A stretch of DNA of 64,000 nt from Vibrio tubiashii ATCC 19109 (GCF_000772105.1 NZ_CP009354.1:1922001-1986000), one strand, 5' to 3'. Counted from the stretch's first letter, positions 1-8,181 are shown. Program-made: numbers and translations. The notes: generated from the sequence alone by a model not told the origin.

Positions 1-269
1 AGAGCATAGAGCAGACCATTGGAGACAAGTTGTCCGCCCTTGCCTAACGTTTTGCGAGCTATCGAGTTAAGTCCTAACCCGCCACCAGATTTGATGGTTG
101 CTTCGAGCAAAAGTAATGCTGAATATGTGGTACCAAACCAAATCAGTACCATTAAAAGGGTTCCGTACAATAAGCCAAATTGGGCTAGTACCATAGGAAT
201 TGCAAGCATACCAGCGCCAAGCGCTGTACCAGAAATAATGAGCGCGCTGCCCAGAAGTTTTGTATTCAT
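1..269 (-). CDS. Aromatic amino acid transporter, HAAAP family (TyrP-like), N-terminal part
   Basis: Only the first 89 residues are inside the window; the gene continues past base 1. The product starts MNTKLLGSALIISG and carries the family signature GTALGAGMLAIP in the first membrane segment, followed by a second hydrophobic segment ending in SALLLLEA. This is the N-terminus of proton-coupled aromatic amino acid symporters such as TyrP and Mtr of the inner membrane. The resemblance to TyrP (GAGMLA, LLLLE, a conserved K/R-x-LG stretch near residue 75) is closer than to Mtr, so tyrosine uptake is the best guess. The start at 269 is the first ATG in frame. A roughly 300-base leader with a possible leader peptide lies upstream (see 347-508). 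Confidence 0.85.
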   Translation of the reverse strand, partial: MNTKLLGSALIISGTALGAGMLAIPMVLAQFGLLYGTLLMVLIWFGTTYSALLLLEATIKSGGGLGLNSIARKTLGKGGQLVSNGLLYA

Positions 270-346
270 TTTCTCTAAAACCGTAAATATTATTTAAATT
301 TTGAAGCTATGCGCTTGGTGCGCAGACGTACTGAGATAAGGGAGAA

Positions 347-508
347 TCAATACGAAAAATAAAATCGAGAAAATGAATAAGGCTGCAAGAGGGTATTGCA
401 AAAGCGGAAGAGTGCTAAAGAAGAAAAAAGAGAGGTTAGGTTGTTTGAAGCCTTATGCGGCGACCCTTCTGTTGGCTCCAGAATCGGGGTAGTAATTTTG
501 AAAATCAT
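347..508 (-). CDS. Possible 53-residue leader peptide of the aromatic amino acid permease
   Basis: This short reading frame lies between the permease start (269) and its probable promoter. Its ATG at 508 follows a good ribosome binding site (AGGA, 7 bases before). It ends with PYSFSRFYFSY and a TGA stop, so Phe and Tyr codons are concentrated at the end: three Tyr and three Phe in the last eleven codons. Leader peptides rich in the regulated amino acid are typical of attenuation or nascent-peptide control, and the downstream gene is a predicted Tyr/Phe transporter. I know no described homologue. After the stop there is a small hairpin (TGCGC-ACCAA-GCGCA) but no T-run, so a classical terminator is not obvious. 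The function is inferred. Confidence 0.45.
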   Translation of the reverse strand: MIFKITTPILEPTEGSPHKASNNLTSLFSSLALFRFCNTLLQPYSFSRFYFSY

Positions 509-566
509 TAAGATGTCCTAAGTAAAAGACAATCCGTTGGGAAAAGCATAGCAAATCCTGCGCTAT

Positions 567-587
567 GTTATCTCGATCTGAGATAAC
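567..587 (-). promoter_or_regulatory. Perfect 8-bp inverted repeat at the start of the permease leader
   Basis: GTTATCTC-GATCT-GAGATAAC is a perfect palindrome with a 5-base loop. Read on the minus strand it lies just after a TATAAG box (about 595-600), so it could be an operator or a 5'-terminal mRNA hairpin of the permease transcript. A second inverted repeat (TGGGTTAG at 619-626 with CTAACCCA at 650-657) lies further upstream, after the stop codon of the preceding gene, and has no T-run. Confidence 0.4.
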
Positions 588-685
588 CTCATCTTATAGG
601 CTGAAGCTATGATTGCAATGGGTTAGTTTTCAACTGGTCAAATAACAACCTAACCCACTCATTAGATTTACGCCTGCTAGAAATA

Positions 686-1312
686 CTATTCTTCCGTTGG
701 CGCTACTCTTCCCTTTATCTCATTACCCGCATCACGAATCAGATCAATGGGCGACATAATCACGCCTTTTACTGCTCCCTGCGTTGCTTGCTGAACAATA
801 TCTTGGCTTTTTTCGACGATCTGATCGGCTTTGACTAAAACAGGCGGAATTTCTTTACGCAGAGCTTGAGACTCCGCCACCACGAGAGGAACGGTTTCTA
901 GCCTGTATCCTTCACTCTCCACCAGTACTTTGGGGATGACATGAGTGCGATACTGTTTGGTTTCATCAATGACCGACGGAATCACAGACTGGCGATACAA
1001 ACTCACTTCTTCAACAATCGACGGAATTTTTGCGTCAATAGAAGCGGCGGTTTTATTGGTTGCGTTTACCGCTGCGGTGACATCATCAATACTTTTCAAA
1101 GCATTCGGAACAAGCTGCTCAAGCGTATCTGCGATGGCTAACCACTCATTTATCTGCAGGTTGTCTGAAAGCGTGCTGATGTCCTCAATGACTTGAGGGT
1201 AAGTTTCAACAATTTCACCGACCTTAGTGGTCATGCTATGAATGGTATAGCCCAAATAGAAGATTGAAAGCGCCAATACAAGTTGAATCGCCGAACCGAT
1301 CTTTGATGCCAT
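686..1312 (-). CDS. Membrane-anchored protein with five 15-residue repeats, unknown function
   Basis: This 208-residue protein has one hydrophobic segment near the N-terminus (about residues 7-23) and a long polar, probably helical, remainder. I see five tandem repeats starting at residues 96, 111, 126, 141 and 155. Each has the form (I/V)P-x-(V/I)(V/L/I)-x-E-x(3)-YR. The period is 15, except 14 for the last step. There is no enzymatic motif. The C-terminal part (KGVIMSPIDLIRDAG) is outside the repeats. The arrangement suggests an inner membrane anchor with a rod-like periplasmic or cytoplasmic domain. It stands alone between the permease and the sulP terminator, in the same direction as both. 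I do not recognise the family. Confidence 0.7.
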   Translation of the reverse strand: MASKIGSAIQLVLALSIFYLGYTIHSMTTKVGEIVETYPQVIEDISTLSDNLQINEWLAIADTLEQLVPNALKSIDDVTAAVNATNKTAASIDAKIPSIVEEVSLYRQSVIPSVIDETKQYRTHVIPKVLVESEGYRLETVPLVVAESQALRKEIPPVLVKADQIVEKSQDIVQQATQGAVKGVIMSPIDLIRDAGNEIKGRVAPTEE

Positions 1313-1405
1313 ATGCCTACCCTGTTTGTTACTCGCTACGCTTTAATTCGATGAGCTTACACGTATATATTGTTTGGATATATAGATAATAGCTTGTTTT
1401 AGAAA

Positions 1406-1433
1406 CAAAAAAAGCCAGCGAATACGCTGGCTT
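1406..1433 (-). terminator. Intrinsic terminator of sulP
   Basis: On the minus strand, AGCCAGCG-TATT-CGCTGGCT is followed by seven T, directly after the stop codon of the SulP gene. Confidence 0.9.
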
Positions 1434-1437
1434 TAAG

Positions 1438-2928
1438 TTAGTGAGTAATTGAGACCGCCATTAACTCTTCATGCTTGAGGAACATGGCATGTTTTCTAAT
1501 CAGCCGCTCGCTGACTTCATTCATCCCTGTCACTTCGACTTTAGAACCCTTTTTCCTGAACTTAAATACAACCTTGTCCAACGCTTCTACCGCTGTGTTA
1601 TCTAAGAAATGGGCGTGAGTTGCGTCAATGGTGACTTTCGGTGTAGCAGACTCAAAATCAAACATATCGATAAATGCATCTGACGAGGCGAAAAATACGT
1701 TTCCACTGATTTTATGAACCGATTGGACATCTTCAACAATCACCGTATCTGAAATAAACACCATAGACTTGCTCGTATGTGCATAAAACAAAGCCGACAA
1801 AACTACGCCAACTAGGACGCCTATCGCTAAGTTGTGTGTCAGGACGACGGTTATTACAGTCACAACCATGGTCACATTGGTAGGCCATGTATGATCTTTG
1901 AGCTCAGCTATCGAGCGCCAAGAGAAAGTGCCAATAGAGACCATGATCATTACCGAAACTAACGCTGCCATTGGGATCATAGTCAACCAATCAGACAGAA
2001 AGACAACCATCAAAAGTAAACCTAGCCCTGCAACTAAGGTAGACAAACGGGTTAACCCACCAGACTTAATGTTTATCACCGACTGACCGATCATCGCACA
2101 CCCTGCCATGCCTCCAAACAGCGACGAAACAAGGTTGGCAATCCCCTGCCCTTTGCATTCATTGTTTTTGTTGCTTTCAGTATCCGTTAAATCATCGACT
2201 ATAGTTGCTGTCATCAGTGACTCAAGTACACCCACTATCGATAGGGCAATGGAATAGGGCAAGATAATAGTTAATGTTTCTATGCTAAGCGGAACATCTG
2301 GAATGAGAAAAGTGGGTAAAGAATCAGGTAATTTGCCCATATCGCCTATCGTTCTCACATCGAGTCTCAACGCTAAGGCAATGGTCGTCACTACAACAAT
2401 CGCGACCAAAGGAGAAGGAACCGAACGACCTAACCCCGGGAAGTAAGGAAAGAGATAAATAACGCCGAGCCCTAGCGCTACAAGTACATAGACACTACTT
2501 GAAACATCTGTGAGCTCTGGTAATTGAGCTAAGAAAATGAGAATCGCTAAAGCATTAACAAAGCCAGTAATGACCGCCTTCGATACATAGTTCATCAGAT
2601 TGCCTAGCTTCAAATAACCTATAGCAATTTGAATCACCCCAGTCAAAAAAGACGCTGCAAACAGGTATTGAATACCGTGTTCTTTAACAAGGGTTACCAT
2701 TAGCAGAGCCATCGCCCCAGTTGCGCCAGATATCATTCCTGGCCGACTCCCCACCAAGGCGGTAATAGCACAAATACAAAATGACGCGTACAACCCCACC
2801 TTTGGGTCAACCCCTGCAATAATTGAAAAAGCGATCGCTTCTGGGATAAGCGCAAGCGCGACAACAATGCCTGCTAAACTGTCTCCTTTGATGTTTGAAA
2901 GCCAATGTGTTTGTAGTGTTTTTATCAT
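1438..2928 (-). CDS. SulP family inorganic anion transporter with C-terminal STAS domain
   Basis: This 496-residue inner membrane transporter belongs to the SulP/SLC26 family, whose members move sulfate, bicarbonate or related anions. The N-terminus has the family pattern [20 protein letters not shown], followed by the [12 protein letters not shown] region and about a dozen hydrophobic segments. The last 100 residues form a STAS domain, recognisable from [20 protein letters not shown]. The substrate cannot be read from sequence; marine relatives are often bicarbonate transporters. The start is supported by AAAGAG 7 bases upstream. That same ribosome site can pair with a conserved segment of the leader (see 2929-3073), so translation may be controlled by leader folding. 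Confidence 0.92.
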   Translation of the reverse strand: MIKTLQTHWLSNIKGDSLAGIVVALALIPEAIAFSIIAGVDPKVGLYASFCICAITALVGSRPGMISGATGAMALLMVTLVKEHGIQYLFAASFLTGVIQIAIGYLKLGNLMNYVSKAVITGFVNALAILIFLAQLPELTDVSSSVYVLVALGLGVIYLFPYFPGLGRSVPSPLVAIVVVTTIALALRLDVRTIGDMGKLPDSLPTFLIPDVPLSIETLTIILPYSIALSIVGVLESLMTATIVDDLTDTESNKNNECKGQGIANLVSSLFGGMAGCAMIGQSVINIKSGGLTRLSTLVAGLGLLLMVVFLSDWLTMIPMAALVSVMIMVSIGTFSWRSIAELKDHTWPTNVTMVVTVITVVLTHNLAIGVLVGVVLSALFYAHTSKSMVFISDTVIVEDVQSVHKISGNVFFASSDAFIDMFDFESATPKVTIDATHAHFLDNTAVEALDKVVFKFRKKGSKVEVTGMNEVSERLIRKHAMFLKHEELMAVSITH

Positions 2929-3073
2929 GAAATTCTCTTTGTAATGATGTCACTAACCCTACCCTGTTTCAGGTATCAGTTAGTTTGTTAAATCGATGAG
3001 CCTCAGCTCATTAAGTGAAAGTTAGAGAATCGTGTTGTTTAAGGCGGCGTAATTAACACTAGGGTTAACTCCT
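2929..3073 (-). promoter_or_regulatory. Structured 5' leader of sulP, copy A of a duplicated leader
   Basis: This roughly 145-base leader is homologous to the leader at 3655-3804. On the minus strand both share, in the same order: AGGAGTTAA-like bases, the 21-base block GTGTTAATTACGCCGCC plus TTAA (3039-3059 here), ATTCTCT, a GAGC-NNNN-GCTC hairpin followed by ATC, AGGGTT, and AAAGAGAATTT before the ATG. ATTCTCT (3024-3030) is complementary to the ribosome site segment AGAGAAT (2932-2938). CTAAC and GTTAG just inside this stem can also pair. The pattern suggests a cis-regulatory RNA acting on translation. The ligand or signal is unknown. Confidence 0.55.
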
Positions 3074-3103
3074 CTTTTCATTGTTCGGGCTACCAGATAA
3101 CTC

Positions 3104-3571
3104 TTACAGCTCAGAGTTGTACTTAGTACTAAGCAAATCTATCTTGAACGAAAGTTGTCGGTACCTTGCTAATAGGGTTTGGGAGTGACCTTGCTGCTCG
3201 AGTAAGTCAGCTAATAAATTCGCCTCATCGATCAGCTCATCAATCGTCAAAGCTCGCTCACCGTCATTGAGAGTAGGATTAAGGCTAGACTCGCCTTGTA
3301 GGTAAAGATAGATATCGCACCAACGTGCATTTTGTTGGGGGGTTAACTGTTCACCAAGCTGCTCTAAATGTTCCAGCTCAGATTCCAATTGTTCCCTTTC
3401 ATCGGTAGGTATTTGTGAAAGGCGTTTAGCAACGAACCTCGCTCGCTGTTCATCGACATCTGGATTAGCAAGGGCATGCTTCTTCCAGAATCGTTCATCT
3501 TCATTCCACTTTGCTAATGCGCTAGCGCCAGCAAGCAATACGAATAAAACAATAGTTATCAGCAACTTCAT
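3104..3571 (-). CDS. Small secreted or membrane-anchored protein, unknown function
   Basis: The 155-residue product starts MKLLITIVLFVLLAGASALA, a signal peptide or N-terminal anchor. The rest is charged and probably mostly helical (for example LESELEHLEQLGEQL near residues 60-75), with no recognised motif. I chose the ATG at 3571 because AAGGA lies 9 bases upstream. An alternative ATG at 3580 would add MLV. An upstream ORF (3574-3654) ends two bases before this start, so the two may be translationally coupled. It lies directly upstream of sulP in the same direction and has the same kind of leader, so a role linked to SulP transport is possible. Confidence 0.7.
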   Translation of the reverse strand: MKLLITIVLFVLLAGASALAKWNEDERFWKKHALANPDVDEQRARFVAKRLSQIPTDEREQLESELEHLEQLGEQLTPQQNARWCDIYLYLQGESSLNPTLNDGERALTIDELIDEANLLADLLEQQGHSQTLLARYRQLSFKIDLLSTKYNSEL

Positions 3572-3573
3572 TA

Positions 3574-3654
3574 CTAACATCCTTGTGTCGATGTTTGTTT
3601 TCTTAAGGCTCCTCTATCCATGCATAACTGTTTTTGAATTGGATATATGATCAT
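3574..3654 (-). CDS. Upstream ORF of 26 codons in leader copy B
   Basis: The conserved leader ends in AAAGAGAATTT and an ATG in both copies. In copy A this ATG is the sulP start. In copy B it opens a 26-codon frame beginning MIIYPIQKQL whose TAG stop is two bases before the start of the 155-residue protein. It may be a coupling or leader peptide, or the remnant of a gene start left after a duplication. The peptide has no recognised motif. Confidence 0.35.
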   Translation of the reverse strand: MIIYPIQKQLCMDRGALRKQTSTQGC

Positions 3655-3804
3655 AAAATTCTCTTTTTACGCGTACAGTAAACCCTGCCAATACAGACAT
3701 CTTAAAGTTCACTCGTAGTTCAGATGAGCGGGCGCTCGGCTTAGGTGTAGGTTGGGAGAGAATTGATACTTAAGGCGGCGTAATTAACACGTGACGTTAA
3801 ACTC
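3655..3804 (-). promoter_or_regulatory. Leader copy B, homologous to the sulP leader
   Basis: The 21-base block at 3770-3790 is identical to 3039-3059. On the minus strand the leader also keeps the GAGC-GGGC/GCCC-GCTC hairpin (3726-3737) and AATTCTCT (3757-3764), which is complementary over 8 bases to AGAGAATT at the ribosome site (3657-3664). The sequence between these blocks has diverged, which is what one expects of a conserved RNA structure. It precedes the upstream ORF and the 155-residue protein gene. Confidence 0.55.
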
Positions 3805-4328
3805 CTATGATAGATTCAAAACATTAAGCCAAGTACGACTTCCGCGCCAATATAATCTGTTGCTAGGTTTTTATACATTGCGAAATTCAAAAACAATGAT
3901 TGCACTTTTCTAATCTCATTAAGTCGAATTAACATACGCACGGCGCATCAGAAAATAAATATTCAGAATCAACGAAATAACTATCGTCTGATAGCCTCTC
4001 TCGTATCGTCGATCTTTGTGCGCAATCTCTTCTTTGCCAACCCCGGATTTACCTAAGTTCTATCCCATCAAAAGACTCTACATGAGCAAAAGTATTCCTT
4101 GACCGCTACTGCTTATAAGCCACTATATTTAAACAACTTATCATCGCGTCTCAAGCACGTCGATTTTACGTCACTACGTCAAAGATTTGATTACACGTAC
4201 CTTACATCACATTTACAATACCCTTACAGAGAGTGCGGTCACAGTATAAAATTTGACGCCTTTCTTCCTATTTGCATATAGGAGAATATGTTGATGTCTA
4301 TTCCAATATTATAAATTTATATCCAATA
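3805..4328. other. Intergenic region between divergent genes
   Basis: About 520 bases without a convincing gene. It must hold the promoters of the leader-B transcript (minus) and of the chemoreceptor (plus). I see no strong sigma70 pair. A 60-codon frame at 4099-4281 has no ribosome site and no recognisable product. Near the right end an AGGAG (4280-4284) precedes a tiny frame, ATG at 4294 to TAA at 4314 (MSIPIL), which ends 14 bases before the chemoreceptor start. Confidence 0.5.
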
Positions 4329-5942
4329 ATGCGCCTAACTATTACTACAAAGTTGCTCATTACATTGTTAACGGTTTTTGGCTTAGTCCTTGTAGCGTCA
4401 ACAACATACCAATACTTGCAGCAACGAGAATTAATAAACTCCGTCTTGAGCGAACAACTCCACGACAAGGCGAGTAACTATTTTGACAGCCTAAACATGA
4501 TGATGCTGACGGGTACCATGGTTCAAAAAGAAACTTTGAGGCAAAAAGCCCTCGCTCAAGATGGCATTGAACAAGTCAAAGTTCTTCGAGCAGACGCAGT
4601 CAGTAAGCTCTACGGACCTGGGCAAGAAAACCAAAACCCTATCGATGACATCGATAAACGTGCTCTTGCTGGTGAAATGATCATTGAACCTATTAACGCT
4701 GAATGGGGCAAAGGAATCGTGGTCGCTCTGCCGATGAAATCAAGCGAAAACTATCGTGGAACTAACTGTGTCGCTTGTCATATGGCACCAGAAGGTGAAG
4801 TGTTAGGGGCGATTCGCCTAGAGTACAACTTATCTCATGTTAACCAACTCATTAGCCAACGCGCCTTTATCGCTTTGGCTATCATGTCTGCATTCGGCTT
4901 TGTCGGCTTTTTAGTCACAATGGGCTTAATTAGAAAGATCATTGTTCGTCCAATTCAGAAGACTTCCGGCTTTATGCAAAGCGTCAGTGAAACAAAAGAT
5001 CTTTCTCAACGACTCGTAACAAAACAAACCGATGAGATTGGTCAGCTATCAGGTGCCATCAACTCATTTATGGATACCGTTAACCATAGCCTTGAGCAGG
5101 TTCAGTCGACTTCTCACAAGGTCGCTGCAAGTGCCAGTGAACTGACGCAAGTCGCACAAGTCACTGACTCTGCAGCAAGTAACCAGCAAGCGGAAACCGC
5201 GGAAGTTCACGGCAATATTGAACAGATGCAGTCGCAACAAGTACAAGTAGAATCCGCAACGGAAGAAGCTTCAACTCTGATCAAACACACCACTCATATT
5301 GCAGAACAAAGTGCCCGTCAGGCGCATGGCGCAAGTGACGAGATTAAGAGCTTAGTGACCGATATTGAGCAAGTAAAAGAAAGCATTGTTGAACTTAACG
5401 ATCAAACTGCTGAAGTATCGAGCATCTTGGAAGTGATTAAAGGCGTTGCCGAGCAAACCAACCTTCTCGCCCTAAATGCCGCTATCGAAGCAGCGCGTGC
5501 GGGTGAACAGGGCCGCGGATTTGCCGTAGTCGCAGACGAAGTGCGCAACCTTGCAAGTCGCACCGCTGAAGCAACCGGTAGTATCGAAAACATCATCGCC
5601 CAGTTCCAAAAAGACAGCGAAGCGTCACTCTCTTCCGTCGACACCGTTTGTGGCACAGCACATCAACGTTCAAATGAAATTGAGCTTCTTTCACAAGCAA
5701 TGAATGAAGTAGTAGATGAGATGAAACAAGCGCTTGCTCATGCAAACAGTATCCAGCAACAATCGAGTAGCACTGCGCACTTAAGTCATGAGGTCCAAGG
5801 TAAAGTTCAAGTGATAAACCAACATGCGAACCAAACTACCGAGTCAGCGGCGCAAACAAGAGACATCAGTATGAATCTTGAGCAACTTTCTGAACACCTA
5901 GAGCAGTTGTTGGCACAATTTACCCTTTCAACAAAGAAATAA
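4329..5942 (+). CDS. Methyl-accepting chemotaxis protein with a periplasmic heme-c binding motif
   Basis: This 537-residue chemoreceptor has a first membrane segment at about residues 9-26, a periplasmic sensor of about 150 residues, a second membrane segment at 180-201, a HAMP region, and a cytoplasmic signalling domain containing the conserved tip [16 protein letters not shown]. The sensor contains CVACH (residues 147-151), a CxxCH motif for covalent c-type heme, just before the second membrane segment. Families of heme-c sensors respond to redox state or to O2/NO; which applies here is unknown. I chose the ATG at 4329 because the protein then begins directly with a short basic end and the membrane segment. 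It has no clear ribosome site of its own; an AGGAG 45 bases upstream serves a mini-ORF instead. Confidence 0.88.
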   Translation: MRLTITTKLLITLLTVFGLVLVASTTYQYLQQRELINSVLSEQLHDKASNYFDSLNMMMLTGTMVQKETLRQKALAQDGIEQVKVLRADAVSKLYGPGQENQNPIDDIDKRALAGEMIIEPINAEWGKGIVVALPMKSSENYRGTNCVACHMAPEGEVLGAIRLEYNLSHVNQLISQRAFIALAIMSAFGFVGFLVTMGLIRKIIVRPIQKTSGFMQSVSETKDLSQRLVTKQTDEIGQLSGAINSFMDTVNHSLEQVQSTSHKVAASASELTQVAQVTDSAASNQQAETAEVHGNIEQMQSQQVQVESATEEASTLIKHTTHIAEQSARQAHGASDEIKSLVTDIEQVKESIVELNDQTAEVSSILEVIKGVAEQTNLLALNAAIEAARAGEQGRGFAVVADEVRNLASRTAEATGSIENIIAQFQKDSEASLSSVDTVCGTAHQRSNEIELLSQAMNEVVDEMKQALAHANSIQQQSSSTAHLSHEVQGKVQVINQHANQTTESAAQTRDISMNLEQLSEHLEQLLAQFTLSTKK

Positions 5943-5984
5943 GCGAATAATGGGTATTTTTGTTCGACTAAATGACAATAAAGG

Positions 5985-6012
5985 TTGAAGCATAATATTT
6001 GAAAGGTAATAT
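5985..6012 (+). promoter_or_regulatory. Probable asnS promoter
   Basis: TTGAAG (5985-5990) and TAATAT (6007-6012) are separated by 16 bases, a fair sigma70 match. Transcription would start near 6018, leaving a leader of about 105 bases that contains the hairpin at 6040-6091. Confidence 0.5.
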
Positions 6013-6039
6013 GTTCCATTGAATCTATAGAATTCTATC

Positions 6040-6091
6040 CAACCCAATGTTTGCTCATTATTTATTCGGTGAGTATTGCAACATTGGGTTG
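6040..6091 (+). promoter_or_regulatory. Terminator-like hairpin in the asnS leader
   Basis: CAACCCAATGTT (6040-6051) and AACATTGGGTTG (6080-6091) are perfectly complementary over 12 bases, with a 28-base loop, and are followed by AATTTTTA. The element sits between the probable promoter and asnS, so it could be an attenuator rather than the terminator of the chemoreceptor gene. A 23-codon frame (ATG 6047, stop 6116-6118) runs through it and contains three Asn codons (NIGLNFYLN), but it has no ribosome site. Confidence 0.5.
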
Positions 6092-6122
6092 AATTTTTAC
6101 CTCAATGGAGAATATTGAAAAC

Positions 6123-7523
6123 ATGACTTACGCGCCTGTATCAGACGTTTTGAAAGGTCAGCTAGCAGTAGACAGTGAAGTAACTGTTCGTGGCTGGATC
6201 CGTTCACGTCGTGATTCCAAAGCTGGAATCTCTTTCCTTGCCATTTATGACGGCTCTTGTTTCGACCCGATTCAGGCCGTGGTCCCTAATAATCTTAATA
6301 ATTACGAAGACGAAGTACTAAAGCTGACTACTGGCTGCTCTGTTGAAGTAACTGGTAAGATTGTTGAGTCTCCTGCGAAAGGTCAAGACTTTGAACTAGC
6401 AGCAACTGACGTAAAAGTTGTTGGCTGGGTTGAAGACGCAGAAACTTACCCAATGGCAAAAACACGTCACTCTATCGAGTACTTACGTGAAGTAGCACAC
6501 CTACGTCCACGTACAAACGTAATCGGTGCTGTTGCACGTGTTCGTAACTGCCTGTCTCAAGCGATTCACCGCTTCTACCACGAGCAAGGCTACTTCTGGG
6601 TATCTGCGCCGCTAATCACTGCTTCTGATGCGGAAGGTGCTGGTGAAATGTTCCGCGTATCTACGCTAGACATGGAAAACCTGCCTCGCACTGAAAAAGG
6701 CGACGTAGATTTCAATGAAGATTTCTTCGGTAAAGAGACCTTCCTAACAGTATCTGGTCAGCTAAACGCAGAAGCATACGCTTGTGCCCTAAGCAAAGTG
6801 TACACATTCGGCCCTACGTTCCGTGCTGAAAACTCAAACACTAGCCGCCACCTAGCGGAATTCTGGATGGTTGAACCTGAAGTTGCATTCGCTGATCTAG
6901 AAGATATCGCTAAGCTGTCTGAAGATATGCTGAAATACGTATTCAAAGCAGTGCTTGCTGAATGTCGTGACGATCTTGAGTTCTTTGCTCAACGTATCGA
7001 CAAAGAAGCAATCACTCGTCTAGAGCAGTTTGTTTCTTCTGACTTCGCTCAAGTTGACTACACTGACGCAATCCAAATCCTTCTGGATTCTGGTCGTGAG
7101 TTCGAATTCCCTGTTGAATGGGGTATCGATATGTCTTCTGAGCACGAGCGTTTCCTAGCAGAAGAACACTTCAAAGCACCTGTTATCGTTAAGAACTACC
7201 CGAAAGACATCAAAGCTTTCTACATGCGTTCTAACGACGATGGTAAAACAGTTGCTGCGATGGACGTTCTAGCACCAGGCATCGGTGAGATCATCGGTGG
7301 TGCTCAACGTGAAGAGCGTTTAGACGTACTGGATGCTCGTATGCGCGAAATGGGTATCGACCCTGAACACATGAGCTGGTACCGTGACCTGCGTAAATAC
7401 GGCACTGTGCCACACGCTGGCTTCGGTCTAGGCTTTGAGCGTCTAGTCTCTTACGTAACGGGTATGGGCAACGTTCGTGACGTGATTCCATTCCCACGTA
7501 CGCCACGCTCTGCAAACTTCTAA
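6123..7523 (+). CDS. asnS: Asparaginyl-tRNA synthetase
   Basis: This 466-residue class IIb aminoacyl-tRNA synthetase charges tRNA-Asn with asparagine in the cytoplasm. It aligns along its whole length with E. coli AsnS: an N-terminal OB-fold ([21 protein letters not shown]), motif 2 around [17 protein letters not shown], and motif 3 near the C-terminus ([15 protein letters not shown]). I chose the ATG at 6123, which gives exactly the E. coli length and has GGAG about 11 bases upstream. An ATG at 6105 would add six residues but lacks a ribosome site. It is monocistronic, with its own terminator, and may be controlled by the leader hairpin. Confidence 0.97.
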   Translation: MTYAPVSDVLKGQLAVDSEVTVRGWIRSRRDSKAGISFLAIYDGSCFDPIQAVVPNNLNNYEDEVLKLTTGCSVEVTGKIVESPAKGQDFELAATDVKVVGWVEDAETYPMAKTRHSIEYLREVAHLRPRTNVIGAVARVRNCLSQAIHRFYHEQGYFWVSAPLITASDAEGAGEMFRVSTLDMENLPRTEKGDVDFNEDFFGKETFLTVSGQLNAEAYACALSKVYTFGPTFRAENSNTSRHLAEFWMVEPEVAFADLEDIAKLSEDMLKYVFKAVLAECRDDLEFFAQRIDKEAITRLEQFVSSDFAQVDYTDAIQILLDSGREFEFPVEWGIDMSSEHERFLAEEHFKAPVIVKNYPKDIKAFYMRSNDDGKTVAAMDVLAPGIGEIIGGAQREERLDVLDARMREMGIDPEHMSWYRDLRKYGTVPHAGFGLGFERLVSYVTGMGNVRDVIPFPRTPRSANF

Positions 7524-7541
7524 ATCGAAGTTAACAACAGC

Positions 7542-7570
7542 AAAAGCCTCCGAAATCGGAGGCTTTTTTG
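7542..7570 (+). terminator. asnS terminator
   Basis: AGCCTCCGA-AA-TCGGAGGCT is followed by TTTTTTG, 20 bases after the asnS stop. Confidence 0.9.
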
Positions 7571-7652
7571 TATCTATCAAATACGCAAACCTTCCCTGCT
7601 TGGATCATAATTAATACTGTGACGCAGTATGATCACAGTGAGGAAGATTGTT

Positions 7653-7844
7653 ATGAGAGTATTCAGACTCGATGACTTGTCTTATAACGGAAGACACGAA
7701 CATTCAATGGATTGGGATCATCCCTCTGGAAGCCAACCTTATTATTGGCACCCTGACTGGCTACAAAATGCCGAGGACCTAATGGGAATCTATCCTAGCG
7801 ACTCAGATCCTTCTGTTAGCCATCCGGACAATGTCAGAAACTAA
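7653..7844 (+). CDS. Small protein of the YYWHPDWL family (paralogue 1)
   Basis: This 63-residue protein begins MRVFRLDDLSYNG. It contains HS, then PSGSQPYYWHPDWL, then AEDLMG. The same pattern occurs in the protein at 9758-10057, so the two are paralogues about 2 kb apart. It is acidic, without signal peptide or membrane segment. The ATG at 7653 has AGGAAG 8 bases upstream, better than the earlier in-frame start at 7629. Upstream there is an inverted repeat (ATACTG-TGACG-CAGTAT, 7614-7630). The function is unknown. Aromatic and His residues dominate the conserved core, which could bind metal or a ligand, but this is a guess. Confidence 0.75.
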   Translation: MRVFRLDDLSYNGRHEHSMDWDHPSGSQPYYWHPDWLQNAEDLMGIYPSDSDPSVSHPDNVRN

Positions 7845-7854
7845 CGGCCAAAAA

Positions 7855-7884
7855 GAGGGCTAACCATTTTTGGGTTAGCCCTTT
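7855..7884. terminator. Bidirectional terminator
   Basis: GGGCTAACC (7857-7865) pairs with GGTTAGCCC (7873-7881). It lies between two convergent small genes. The T-run is stronger for the minus strand (CTCTTTTT). Confidence 0.7.
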
Positions 7885-7890
7885 CACAAC

Positions 7891-8100
7891 TCACTCAATG
7901 CTATCGGTTTTGGCTGCGTATCGAATTCCATATAAACAGATGGCAAACATAACAAATGGTATGGCTGCTGCCGTGTATTCAGTCCACGCTAAAGTGGCAA
8001 AAGACTTCGCCAAAATTAGGTGACCAAACACCAGTAGACTCGCGCAAATTATCGCAACAAACACCAAACGGTACTCATGTTTATAACGTCGTTTTTCCAT
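7891..8100 (-). CDS. Small two-segment membrane protein
   Basis: This 69-residue product has two hydrophobic segments (about residues 11-31 and 42-60) separated by a short loop and preceded by a basic N-terminus (MEKRRYKHEYR), which suggests both ends in the cytoplasm. I chose the ATG at 8100 because GAGGG lies about 7 bases upstream; an earlier in-frame start at 8121 lacks a site. It lies downstream of the MocR regulator gene in the same direction. I do not recognise a family. Confidence 0.65.
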   Translation of the reverse strand: MEKRRYKHEYRLVFVAIICASLLVFGHLILAKSFATLAWTEYTAAAIPFVMFAICLYGIRYAAKTDSIE

Positions 8101-8181
8101 AACTAACCCTCGCAATAGCAATGAGGCTATTTCACCACAGTTTGCTTCATGCCTAACGGTACAGTTGAGCCGAAAAACGCC

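Noticed and set aside
282..299. CGTAAA-N6-TTAAAT resembling a TyrR box before the permease
   Set aside because: Only a partial match to TGTAAA-N6-TTTACA, and it lies after the leader ORF just before the start codon, so it is too weak to call.
619..657. Inverted repeat TGGGTTAG/CTAACCCA as a terminator of the repeat-protein gene
   Set aside because: No T-run on either side and a 23-base loop; kept only as a note.
3039..3059. Integron attC-like look of the GGCGGCG repeat
   Set aside because: The core GTTRRRY/RYYYAAC boxes are not in place, and the whole leader, not just this block, is duplicated.
4099..4281. 60-codon frame upstream of the chemoreceptor
   Set aside because: No ribosome site and no plausible product; it lies in an AT-rich control region.
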